Shown here: positions 24,107-32,029 of the stretch, piece after piece | Layout: every line of letters begins with the position of its first letter | How positions within the stretch are numbered: the stretch's first letter is position 1 | Source of the DNA: Euzebya rosea | GTDB lineage: Bacteria > Actinomycetota > Nitriliruptoria > Euzebyales > Euzebyaceae | Assembly (NCBI RefSeq): GCF_003073135.1 | Contig: NZ_PGDQ01000002.1 | Coordinates: forward strand, 62,001 to 126,000 | Reading direction: 5' to 3' | DNA length: 64,000 bases | Made by a program: the position numbers and the translations under genes | Notes under the pieces: model-generated | What the model saw: only the letters and a program-made list of their open reading frames with translations | Told to the model about the DNA's origin: nothing | The model's database searches: none

Positions 24107-26383
24107 ATGACGTCCGTCGTGTCGATCCGTACCCGGGTCACCGTGGTGGCCGCGCTGTGCGCGCTCGTTGCCACCCTTCTCGCCCTTCCCGCCGCGCCCG
24201 CCGAGGCGCAGGACGCCAGCGATCAGCAGGCCGCCGCATCGGCTGCCGCCGCGTGGCTCGTCGACCAGCACGCCGAGGGCAGGGTCACCAGCCCCGGTGG
24301 CATGGCCGACGTGATCTTCGCGCTGTCCGGTGCCGGCCTCCACGGTGACACCGTCGCCACCATCCGTGCCGAGCTCGAAGCCGCCGTCGTGGCCTACCTC
24401 GACGAGGTCGAGACGCCCGACGAGGGCCAGACCGCCAAGGCCATGCTGGGCCTCCGGGCCAGCGGTGGCGACTACACCGACGTCGGGGGAACCGACCTCG
24501 AGGCCGAGCTGCGCGCCCTGATGGCCACCGACGGCGGAGACGCCGGCCGGTTCGCCGACGCCACCGTCTTCACCCAGTCCCTGGCGCTGCAGGCGCTGGC
24601 CACCACCGCTGGTGGCGTGCCCGAGGCCGCCGCGACGTGGCTGGCGGACCGCCGCTGCCCCGACGGCGGCTGGGAGAACGGGCTGACGGAGATGGCTGGC
24701 GTGTCCATGCCGTGTCAGACCCCCGCGGGCGGCGACATCGACACCACCGCGATGGCCGTGCAGGGCCTCCTCGACATCGAGCCGACCGCCGACGAGCGCG
24801 ATGCCGCCGCGACATGGCTCGCCGACCAGCAGGCCGATGACGGCTCGTTCGGTGGCAACGCCAACTCCACCGGCCTTGCCGCCCAGACACTCCGGGCCCT
24901 CGACCTGACCGACGCCGCCGACGCGGCGGCCGAGTTCGTCATCACCCTGCAGAAGCCCGCCGAGGACCCCGAGGCCGGCGCCATCGCCTACACCGTCGAC
25001 GACGACGGCTCGCTGCTGCTGGCCACTACCCAGGGGATCCTTGCCCTCGGGGCCCCCGCGTTCCCGTCCATCGCCGCCCCTGCGATCGAGGAGCCCGTCA
25101 GCGGTGCCTGCACCGACGCCGAGGGCGTCACCGTCACCGTCGACCTGACCTTCTTCGACGGTGGCGAGGTCCTCACCGGCTGTGCGCCGGGGGATCCGGC
25201 GTCGGGCCTGGACGCCCTTCGCGAGGCGGCCTTCGACATCACCACGTCCTCCAGCGACTTCGGCGAGTTCGTCTGCGCCATCGAGGGCCTGCCCGAGCTG
25301 GCCTGCGAGCAGCCGTTCGAGGGGCAGTACTGGGCGTACTTCTTCGGCAACGCCGACGGATCGTGGACCGGCTACCAGGTCGGTGCCGACACCTCTGACC
25401 CCGCTCCCGGCGACGTCGAGGGCTGGGTCTACTCCGACGGGTCCGCCCCGTCGGTTGCCGCCGCCACCGACGGCACGCTGACGCGCGTCGCCGAGGCCGG
25501 CCGCATCGAGACCGCCATCGCGGTCAGCCGGGCCACCGTGGCCGATGGTGCGGCGACCGGGCTGGTCGTGGCCCGCGCCGACTCCTTCGCCGACGCGCTT
25601 GCCGGGACCCCGCTGGCGGTTGCCGTCGGTGGGCCGTTGCTCATCAGCGGCGCGGACGCGCTGGCCGACGCCGTGGCCGAGGAGATCCAGCGGGTCCTTC
25701 CCGCGGAGTCGACCGTGCACGTCCTGGGCGGCACCGCCGCGCTCGGGGACGACGTGGTCGCCGGAATCGAGGCGCTCGGCTACACCGTCGAGCGCGTCAG
25801 CGGTGCCGACCGCATCACCACCGCCACGGCCGTTGCCGACGCCGTCGTCGCCGTCCGTGGGACCGAACCCACCGACATCCTGCTGACCACTGCCTTCGAC
25901 TTCGCCGACGCGCTGGCCGCTGGCACGGCCGCAGCGGCCACCGGCGAGGGTGTGGTCCTCCTGACCCCGTCCGGCGCGCCGCACGATGCGGTCGACGCTT
26001 GGATCGAGGCCCACGCCGACGCCACCGTGCATGCCGTCGGCGGCCCGGCGGCCACGGCCTACCCCGACGCCAACCCCATCGTGGGTGCCACCCGAGAGGG
26101 CACCGCCGTCGCGGTGGCCGAAGCGTTCTTCGACGGCCCGACCAGCGTCGGTATCGCCCGTCGCGACGACTTCGCCGACGCGCTGGCCGGTGGCCGGCAC
26201 GCGGCTGGCCTGGGCGCCCCCTTGCTCATCACCCCGACAGACGGATTGTCCGCCGACGTGGCCGCCTACCTGTGCGGAACCGACAGCGTCGAGCAGGCCT
26301 TCGTCTACGGCGGCGAGGCCGCCGTGTCGGCTGGTGTGGCCAACGCGGTCGCCGACGCCATCACCGGGGAGGGCTGCGCCTGA
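24107..26383 (+). CDS. Secreted transcobalamin-like protein with three CWB2 modules
   Basis: This is a predicted surface cobalamin-binding protein, 758 residues. Signal peptide to about residue 35 (PAEAQ). Residues about 40-320 are repeated alpha-helical segments of the alpha6/alpha6 barrel type (TWLADRRCPDGGWENG; ATWLADQQADDGSFGG). Residues about 337-445 form a DUF4430 domain (VTVTVDLTFFDGG; YWAYFFGNADGSW; GDVEGWVYSDG). Barrel plus DUF4430 is the layout of animal transcobalamin and intrinsic factor. Residues about 456-758 are three cell wall binding repeat 2 units (RVAEAGRIETAIAVSRAT; RVSGADRITTATAVAD; FADALAGG repeated). Six cysteines could form three disulfides. It is the first gene after the riboswitch, and its TGA overlaps the ATG of the next gene. 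Confidence 0.9.
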   Translation: MTSVVSIRTRVTVVAALCALVATLLALPAAPAEAQDASDQQAAASAAAAWLVDQHAEGRVTSPGGMADVIFALSGAGLHGDTVATIRAELEAAVVAYLDEVETPDEGQTAKAMLGLRASGGDYTDVGGTDLEAELRALMATDGGDAGRFADATVFTQSLALQALATTAGGVPEAAATWLADRRCPDGGWENGLTEMAGVSMPCQTPAGGDIDTTAMAVQGLLDIEPTADERDAAATWLADQQADDGSFGGNANSTGLAAQTLRALDLTDAADAAAEFVITLQKPAEDPEAGAIAYTVDDDGSLLLATTQGILALGAPAFPSIAAPAIEEPVSGACTDAEGVTVTVDLTFFDGGEVLTGCAPGDPASGLDALREAAFDITTSSSDFGEFVCAIEGLPELACEQPFEGQYWAYFFGNADGSWTGYQVGADTSDPAPGDVEGWVYSDGSAPSVAAATDGTLTRVAEAGRIETAIAVSRATVADGAATGLVVARADSFADALAGTPLAVAVGGPLLISGADALADAVAEEIQRVLPAESTVHVLGGTAALGDDVVAGIEALGYTVERVSGADRITTATAVADAVVAVRGTEPTDILLTTAFDFADALAAGTAAAATGEGVVLLTPSGAPHDAVDAWIEAHADATVHAVGGPAATAYPDANPIVGATREGTAVAVAEAFFDGPTSVGIARRDDFADALAGGRHAAGLGAPLLITPTDGLSADVAAYLCGTDSVEQAFVYGGEAAVSAGVANAVADAITGEGCA

Positions 26384-27468
26384 TGTCACGGGGCCGGCCG
26401 ATGACCGTGACGTCGCTGCACACGTCGGCGTCGGTCGTGGCCGGCCTGTCGCTCGCCCTGCTCGTCGGCCTGCTCGCCCTGCTGGGCGGGCCCATGGCCG
26501 GGCCCGCGCGGTCGCAGGGCGGCGCGTGTCCCGACCAGACGGGGGTCACGGTCGTCGTGGACTTCCAGTCGCTGGGTGGTGGCACGGTCATCGGCTGTGC
26601 CCCCGGCCCGGTGGGATCGGGCTTCGATGCCCTCCAGCAGGCCGGATTCGGGTACACCACCGTCACCACGCAGCCGGGCTTCGTCTGCCGGATCGACGGA
26701 CGGCCTGCCGACCGCGGGTGCGCCGATACCCCACCCGCCGATGCGTTCTGGTCCTACTGGCACGCCGACCGCGGTGGCGACTGGGCCTACTCCACGTCCG
26801 GCGCCGGGAGCCGTACCCCGGCCCCGGGAAGCGTCGAGGGCTGGTCGTACAACGTTGACCCGGCAGGCCCGGATCGCACGCCTCCACGCACGGCGCCGCC
26901 CGCTCGGGCAGCCGCGCCGGAGCCCACCCCCGGCCCGGACCCGACACCGACGTCGGCGCCGCCAGCGCCGCCCGCCGCGGCCACCCCCGCCCCTGCAACC
27001 GGGGGCGACGGACAGGGCGGCGGGCAGGACGGCGACGGGAACGGGCAGGGCACCGCCGACGGTCAGGCCAGCACCGACCCGCAGGGCACGCCCGCGCTGG
27101 CGCCTGCTGCCGCGACCGAACGGCCGGTCCCCACGGCCGCGCCGGCGAGCGCGGCGCCCGCTGAGGAGGCCAGCGCGACGCCGACCGCCACACCCACACG
27201 GACGGCCACACCCGCGCCCACCACCACACCGACGCCGACCGAGACCACCACCACGGCCCCGACCGGGCCGCCCGACGACGAGCTGGCGGAGGCCGAACCG
27301 ACCGAGGCCGACCCGACCGGGCCGCCCACGACGCCCCCGGCGACCTCGACCCCGTCCGGGCTGGCCGTCGACGAGGGTTCGCCCGTCGGCACGGTCGTCG
27401 GCGCGTCGGTGCTCGTGGCCGTGCTCGGCGCCGCCGGTGTCGTGGTCGTTCGCCGCAGGGAGCCCTGA
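26383..27468 (+). CDS. Membrane-anchored DUF4430 protein with Pro/Thr stalk
   Basis: This is a predicted second cobalamin-handling surface protein, 361 residues. A signal sequence (hydrophobic about 18-40) precedes a single DUF4430 domain at about 46-160 (VTVVVDFQSLGGGTVIGC; FWSYWHADRGGDWAYST; GSVEGWSYN) without the helical barrel. A stalk of about 160 residues rich in Pro, Thr, Ala and Gly follows, and then a C-terminal helix (VGTVVGASVLVAVLGAAGVV) with an RRRE tail. There is no LPxTG motif, so the helix itself is the likely anchor. ATG overlaps the stop of the transcobalamin-like gene (TGATG), and the EcfT gene follows after five bases. It could pass cobalamin from the wall-bound protein to the transporter. 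Confidence 0.87.
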   Translation: MSRGRPMTVTSLHTSASVVAGLSLALLVGLLALLGGPMAGPARSQGGACPDQTGVTVVVDFQSLGGGTVIGCAPGPVGSGFDALQQAGFGYTTVTTQPGFVCRIDGRPADRGCADTPPADAFWSYWHADRGGDWAYSTSGAGSRTPAPGSVEGWSYNVDPAGPDRTPPRTAPPARAAAPEPTPGPDPTPTSAPPAPPAAATPAPATGGDGQGGGQDGDGNGQGTADGQASTDPQGTPALAPAAATERPVPTAAPASAAPAEEASATPTATPTRTATPAPTTTPTPTETTTTAPTGPPDDELAEAEPTEADPTGPPTTPPATSTPSGLAVDEGSPVGTVVGASVLVAVLGAAGVVVVRRREP

Positions 27469-27473
27469 TCGCG

Positions 27474-28526
27474 ATGCACCCCGGCGCCTGGTGGCTGTGG
27501 GCACTGGGGCTTGCTGCTGCCGCCAGCCGCACGACCAACCCGCTGCTGCTCGGGCTTGTGCTCGCCGTGGCCCTGCTGGTCGTCGTCGCCCGCCGCACCG
27601 ATGCGCCGTGGGCGCTGGGCCTTCGGACCTACCTCTTCCTTGCCGGCCTGGTCATCGTCATCCGCCTGCTCTTCGCCGTGGCCGTCGGCGGAGGGGCCGG
27701 AACCACCGTGCTGTTCGTCCTGCCCGAGATCCCGCTGCCCGATGTCGTCGCCGGGATCCGGCTGGGTGGCCCCGTCACCCGTGAGGTCCTGCTCGCCGCG
27801 TTCTACGACGCGCTGCGCCTGGCCACGCTGCTGCTGTGCATCGGCGCCGCGAACCTGCTGGCGGACCCCAAGCGGCTGCTGCGGCAGGTGCCGGCGGCCC
27901 TGCACGAGCTGGGGACCACCGTCGTCGTCGCCCTCACCGTCGCCCCGCAGCTGGTGGAGAGTGTCCAGCGGGTCCGCCGAGCCAGGCGGCTGCGGGGCGA
28001 GGACCCCGTGCGCGGCCTCCGTGGACTGCGTCGCGTGCTGGTCCCCGTGCTCGAGGACGCACTGGACCGGTCCCTGGCCCTGGCCGCCGCCATGGACACC
28101 CGTGGATACGGCCGGCGGGCCCACGTCCCTCCGGTGGATCGCCGACGCACCGCCCTGCTGCTGCTCGGGGGACTGGTCCTGCTCGTGGTCGGCACCTACG
28201 GCCAGCTCGACGCGGCCTCCCCCGCCGTGCTCGGGCTGCCCGCGCTCTTGCTCGGGGTCGGCATGGTGGCGCTCGGCCTCCGCTCCGCCGGCGCGCGCGT
28301 CCAGCGGACGGTCCACCGGCCCGACCGCTGGGGCCCGACCGAAACGGTCGTGGCCGCAGCCGGGCTGACCGCCGCCGTGACCGTGGTCGTTGCGGGAGGG
28401 CGCGCGCCGGACCTGCTGTTCCCGACCGTGCAGCCCTTCGCGTGGCCGGTCCTCCCGATCCTCGCCACCGCCGGCGTGCTGGTCGCGCTGCTCCCGGCCG
28501 CCCTTCCGAACGGTCGTCGCCGATGA
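27474..28526 (+). CDS. ECF transporter transmembrane component EcfT
   Basis: This is the energy-coupling membrane subunit, 350 residues. About five helices in the first 120 residues and the coupling helices follow, with the two Ala/Arg-Gly motifs that contact the ATPases: RARRLRGED near 180 and AAMDTRGYGRRA near 210. A C-terminal region with additional membrane segments makes it longer than typical EcfT (about 260). Its stop overlaps the start of the ATPase gene (ATGA at 28523). Its substrate is assigned as cobalamin from the riboswitch and neighbours. Confidence 0.88.
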   Translation: MHPGAWWLWALGLAAAASRTTNPLLLGLVLAVALLVVVARRTDAPWALGLRTYLFLAGLVIVIRLLFAVAVGGGAGTTVLFVLPEIPLPDVVAGIRLGGPVTREVLLAAFYDALRLATLLLCIGAANLLADPKRLLRQVPAALHELGTTVVVALTVAPQLVESVQRVRRARRLRGEDPVRGLRGLRRVLVPVLEDALDRSLALAAAMDTRGYGRRAHVPPVDRRRTALLLLGGLVLLVVGTYGQLDAASPAVLGLPALLLGVGMVALGLRSAGARVQRTVHRPDRWGPTETVVAAAGLTAAVTVVVAGGRAPDLLFPTVQPFAWPVLPILATAGVLVALLPAALPNGRRR

Positions 28527-30217
28527 TCGACCTGCACCGGGTGACCATCACCCACGCCGGGTCGGACCGGCCCGCCCTCCGCGGGATCGACCTCCACGTC
28601 GAGGAGGCCGAGCTGTGCGTCGTCGTCGGGGCAACCGGCGTCGGCAAGTCCACCCTCCTCGGCGCCATCAGCGGCCTCGTGCCCCACTTCACCGGTGGGC
28701 TGCTCCAGGGACGCGTCGTCGTCGCCGGGCGCGACACGCGCGACCATCCGCCACGAGAGCTGGCCGACGTGGTCGGCACCGTGGGGCAGGACCCGCTGGC
28801 CGGGTTCGCCACCGACATCGTGACCGACGAGATCGCCTTCGGCATGGAGCAGCTCGGCGTCGACGCCGCGGCGATGCGCAAGCGGGTCGAGGAGATGCTG
28901 GACCTGCTCGGGCTGGCCGACCTCCGCGACCGTCCGCTGCGCACCCTGTCCGGCGGACAGCAGCAGCGGGTCGCCATCGGCGCCGTCCTGGCCGCAGGCC
29001 CACGTGTGCTGGTCCTCGACGAACCGACATCCGCGCTGGACCCCACCGCCGCGGAGGAGGTGCTGGCCGCCGTGACCCGCCTGGTCCACGACCTCGGGGT
29101 CACCGCCGTCGTCGCCGAGCACCGGCTGGAGCGGATCCTGCAGCACGCCGACACCCTCGTGGAGGTCCGAACGGACGGCACCATCCGCAGCGGCGAACCG
29201 GGCCGGATCGCCGCCGACGCCGCCGTCGCGCCCCCGGTCGTCCACCTCGGCCGCGCGCTGGGCTGGACGCCGGTCCCGCTGTCGGTGCGCGACGCCCGCC
29301 GCCGCGCGACCTCGCTGCGCGACAGCCTGGGGGCTTCGCCGACCGACTCCGCCCCCGAGGTCACGGTCACCGAGCCCGACACCGCCACCACCCCCCGTCG
29401 GTGGCTGCGGTCCGGCCGACGCGCATCCGCCGCCTCCGGCCCGCCTCCGGCGCTCCTCGCCCACGACCTGGTCGTTCGCCACGGCGACGTCCTCGCCGTC
29501 GACGGGGTCGACCTGGCGGTCCCCCCGGGACAGGTCGTCGGCCTGATGGGCCGCAACGGCTCGGGCAAGTCCTCGCTCCTGTGGGCCCTGCAGGGCAGCG
29601 GCACGCGTGATGGGGGGACGGTGACCGTCGACCAGCGCGATCCGGCCGAGCTGTCCCCGGCCGCCGCGCGACGGCTGGTGGCGTTGGTCCCCCAGACCCC
29701 CAGTGACCTGCTGTACGCCGCCACCGTGGGGGAGGAGCTCGCGATCGCCGACCAGCACGGCGAGGTCGCGCCGGGAACGTGCCGTGACCTCCTCGACCAG
29801 CTGGTCGGCGACGTCCCCGACGAGCGCCACCCACGCGACCTGTCCGAAGGGCAGCGCCTGGCCCTCGTCCTGGCCGTCCAGCTCGCCGCGGCGCCATCGG
29901 TGCTGCTGCTCGACGAACCGACGCGCGGCCTGGACTACGCCGCCAAGGACCGGCTGACCGGGGTCCTCGCACGGCTGGCCGCCGACGGGCTGGCCGTCGT
30001 GGTCGCCACCCATGACGTGGAGTTCGCCGCCGGCACCTGTGACCGGGTCGTCGTGATGTCACAGGCCCACGTGATCGCCGACGGTCCCGCGGCAACGGTG
30101 ATCGGTGCCTCCCCGATGTTCGCCCCGCAGGTGGCCAAGGTCATGCACCCCCACCGCTGGTTGACCGTCGACCAGATCATGGCGGCGCTGCAGGACCGGG
30201 CGGGGGCGTCGACGTGA
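28523..30217 (+). CDS. Fused ECF transporter ATPase (EcfA-EcfA')
   Basis: Two ABC ATPases in one 564-residue chain. Domain 1 (about 1-220) has Walker A GATGVGKST, signature LSGGQQQRVAIG and Walker B VLVLDEPTSALD. A linker of about 100 residues rich in Arg and Ser leads to domain 2 (about 315-550), with GRNGSGKSS, a variant signature LSEGQRLAL and VLLLDEPTRGLD. The two halves replace the separate EcfA1 and EcfA2 subunits. GTGA overlap with the S-component gene shows tight coupling. It powers uptake by the EcfT and S subunits. Confidence 0.92.
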   Translation: MIDLHRVTITHAGSDRPALRGIDLHVEEAELCVVVGATGVGKSTLLGAISGLVPHFTGGLLQGRVVVAGRDTRDHPPRELADVVGTVGQDPLAGFATDIVTDEIAFGMEQLGVDAAAMRKRVEEMLDLLGLADLRDRPLRTLSGGQQQRVAIGAVLAAGPRVLVLDEPTSALDPTAAEEVLAAVTRLVHDLGVTAVVAEHRLERILQHADTLVEVRTDGTIRSGEPGRIAADAAVAPPVVHLGRALGWTPVPLSVRDARRRATSLRDSLGASPTDSAPEVTVTEPDTATTPRRWLRSGRRASAASGPPPALLAHDLVVRHGDVLAVDGVDLAVPPGQVVGLMGRNGSGKSSLLWALQGSGTRDGGTVTVDQRDPAELSPAAARRLVALVPQTPSDLLYAATVGEELAIADQHGEVAPGTCRDLLDQLVGDVPDERHPRDLSEGQRLALVLAVQLAAAPSVLLLDEPTRGLDYAAKDRLTGVLARLAADGLAVVVATHDVEFAAGTCDRVVVMSQAHVIADGPAATVIGASPMFAPQVAKVMHPHRWLTVDQIMAALQDRAGAST

Positions 30218-31053
30218 GCGAGACCGCGCTGCGGCCGGGTCCGCACCCAGCGACCACGCCGGTCGTCGGCCTGGGGCGCCGTACCGCGGTGCTGCTGGGT
30301 GTGGCGACCGTGCTGGGGCTCGCGTTGTTCTGCTGGCCGCTGCTGCTGCGACCGGGGCCCGGGTGGTCCCACACCACCGACGCCCCGTTCGTGTTCGTGC
30401 TTGTCGTCCCGATGGTGCTGGCCGTGGTGCTGGCCGACCTCGCCGACGGGGGCCTCGACGCCAAGTCGCTGGCCCTGCTGGGCATCCTGTCGGCCGTCGG
30501 GGCGGTGCTTCGCCCCCTCGGTGCCGGTACGGCCGGGATCGAGCTGGTGTTCTTCCTCCTCGTGCTGGGTGGCCGGGTCCTTGGGCCCGGGGCTGGCTTC
30601 GTGCTGGGGTGCACGACGTTGTTCGCCTCGGCCCTCCTGACCGGTGGGGTGGGGCCCTGGCTGCCCTTCCAGATGCTGGCGTCGGCGTGGATCGGCATGA
30701 CCGCCGGGATGTTGCCCTTCCGTGGTCTCCGGGGGCGGGCCGAGATCGTGCTGCTCTGCGTGCACGGCGTCGTCGTGGCCTACGCCTTCGGGTTCCTCAT
30801 GAACCTGTCGTTCTGGCCGTTCGCGCTGGGGGCGGACACGGGGCTGTCCTACGTGCCCGGGGGGGCGGTGCTGGAGAACCTGCAGCGGTTCGTGCTGTAC
30901 ACGATCACCACGTCCGCACTGGGATGGGACACCGGCCGGGCGATCACCAACGTGCTCGCGATCGCCCTGCTGGGTCCGGCCGTCCTGGTGGCGCTGCGGC
31001 GCGCCACCAGGCGTGCGGCCTTCGGTGCTCCCGTCGTCTTCGAGGACGCCTGA
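30214..31053 (+). CDS. ECF transporter S component, predicted cobalamin-specific
   Basis: This is the substrate-capture membrane subunit, 279 residues with about seven hydrophobic segments, longer than most S components (about 180-200). The first 25 residues are a soluble extension. PFQMLASAWIGMTAGMLP and FGFLMNLSFWPF resemble the CbrT-type S components linked to vitamin B12. GTG start overlaps the ATPase stop. The next gene is convergent, so this ends the operon. Specificity is inferred from the riboswitch and transcobalamin-like partners. Confidence 0.85.
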   Translation: MSETALRPGPHPATTPVVGLGRRTAVLLGVATVLGLALFCWPLLLRPGPGWSHTTDAPFVFVLVVPMVLAVVLADLADGGLDAKSLALLGILSAVGAVLRPLGAGTAGIELVFFLLVLGGRVLGPGAGFVLGCTTLFASALLTGGVGPWLPFQMLASAWIGMTAGMLPFRGLRGRAEIVLLCVHGVVVAYAFGFLMNLSFWPFALGADTGLSYVPGGAVLENLQRFVLYTITTSALGWDTGRAITNVLAIALLGPAVLVALRRATRRAAFGAPVVFEDA

Positions 31054-31105
31054 CGCCCGGCCGGCGCAACCACAGTGCTCGACGGGAGCCCCGTGGCCAC
31101 CCGGC

Positions 31106-32029
31106 TCACAGGGCGCGGATGTGTGATGGCGAGCGTGCGATGTAGTCCAGCGCCCGCTGCATGTCGCCCTCCAGCGATGGGTGGTACCCGGGTCGGACGT
31201 ACCGGGGTCCCTGCATCGCCAGCCACAGCAGCTTGGGCAGGCGCCCCTTGTCCATGCCAGCGACGTAGCCGCCGATCGGGCGGAACCGCGGCGCGTCGGC
31301 GTCCTCGCCCATCAGCACCCGAGTCCCGTCCAGCATCAGGGCGAGCAGCACCGGGAAGACGACCTGCGCGACCGATGCTCGGAGTGCCCAGCTGCCGTTG
31401 AGGTGCTGGTAGAGGTCGAAGGCGACGGAGCGGTGCTCGACCTCCTCCGCACCGTGCCATCGCAGCAGGTCCAGCATCACCGGGTCCGCACCGGCCTCGT
31501 CGAGGGCGTCGGCCCTCAGGATCCAGTCGCCCAGGACGGCGGTGTAGTGCTCGATCGCCGCGATGATGGCCAGCCGCACGTCGAGCCAGGCCCGTTGCAT
31601 CCGCCGTCCGGGCAGCCGGTGGTCGCCGAGCAACCGGTCGAAGACGACCTCCAGCCGACGGTCGTAGCCGGCGTGGTCCAGCCCGTGGGCCCGCAGGTGT
31701 GCAGCCGCGGTCCCGTGGGCCGTGGCGTGGATGCCCTCCTGGCTCATGAACGCGCGGACCTGGTCGTGCAGCAGGTCGTCGGTGACCAGCGGCAGGGCCT
31801 GCTTCATGACCTTGACGAACCAGCGTTCGCCCGCGGGGAGGAACAGGTGGAGGCTGTTGATGACGTGCGTGGAGTGGGCGTCGCCGGGGATCCAGTGCAG
31901 CGGGACGTCGGCCCAGTCGAAGCGGGCACGGCGCGGTTGGGGGACGTGCGCGTCGGCACGCGTCGGTGCGTCGGCCCGGGTCTGCGCGGACGCACGGGTG
32001 TCGACACGAGGGCGGGGCAGGGCGGTCAT
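31106..32029 (-). CDS. Metal-dependent hydrolase family protein (PF10118-like)
   Basis: This is a 307-residue helical protein of the predicted metal-dependent hydrolase family (COG3687). Family marks are SLHLFLPAGERWFVKVMK, FMSQEGIHATAHG, WHGAEEVEHRSVAFD (Glu/His ligand cluster) and GYHPSLEGD near the end. The layout resembles di-iron four-helix proteins. The first 30 residues are a low-complexity Ala/Arg/Asp segment. The ATG at 32029 overlaps the end of the upstream dehydrogenase gene by four bases, so they form an operon. The substrate is unknown; lipid modification is a guess. Confidence 0.82.
   Translation of the reverse strand: MTALPRPRVDTRASAQTRADAPTRADAHVPQPRRARFDWADVPLHWIPGDAHSTHVINSLHLFLPAGERWFVKVMKQALPLVTDDLLHDQVRAFMSQEGIHATAHGTAAAHLRAHGLDHAGYDRRLEVVFDRLLGDHRLPGRRMQRAWLDVRLAIIAAIEHYTAVLGDWILRADALDEAGADPVMLDLLRWHGAEEVEHRSVAFDLYQHLNGSWALRASVAQVVFPVLLALMLDGTRVLMGEDADAPRFRPIGGYVAGMDKGRLPKLLWLAMQGPRYVRPGYHPSLEGDMQRALDYIARSPSHIRAL

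Noticed and set aside
24107-26383. Terpene or prenyl cyclase activity for the helical repeats
   Set aside because: No DDxD-type or QW catalytic motifs were seen, and DUF4430 with the riboswitch points to cobalamin.
23861-26389. Minus-strand frame of 842 codons
   Set aside because: Antisense to the transcobalamin-like gene and the riboswitch; no protein family seen.
26383-27468. Sortase (LPxTG) anchoring of the stalk protein
   Set aside because: No LPxTG-like motif precedes the C-terminal helix; plain membrane anchoring is simpler.
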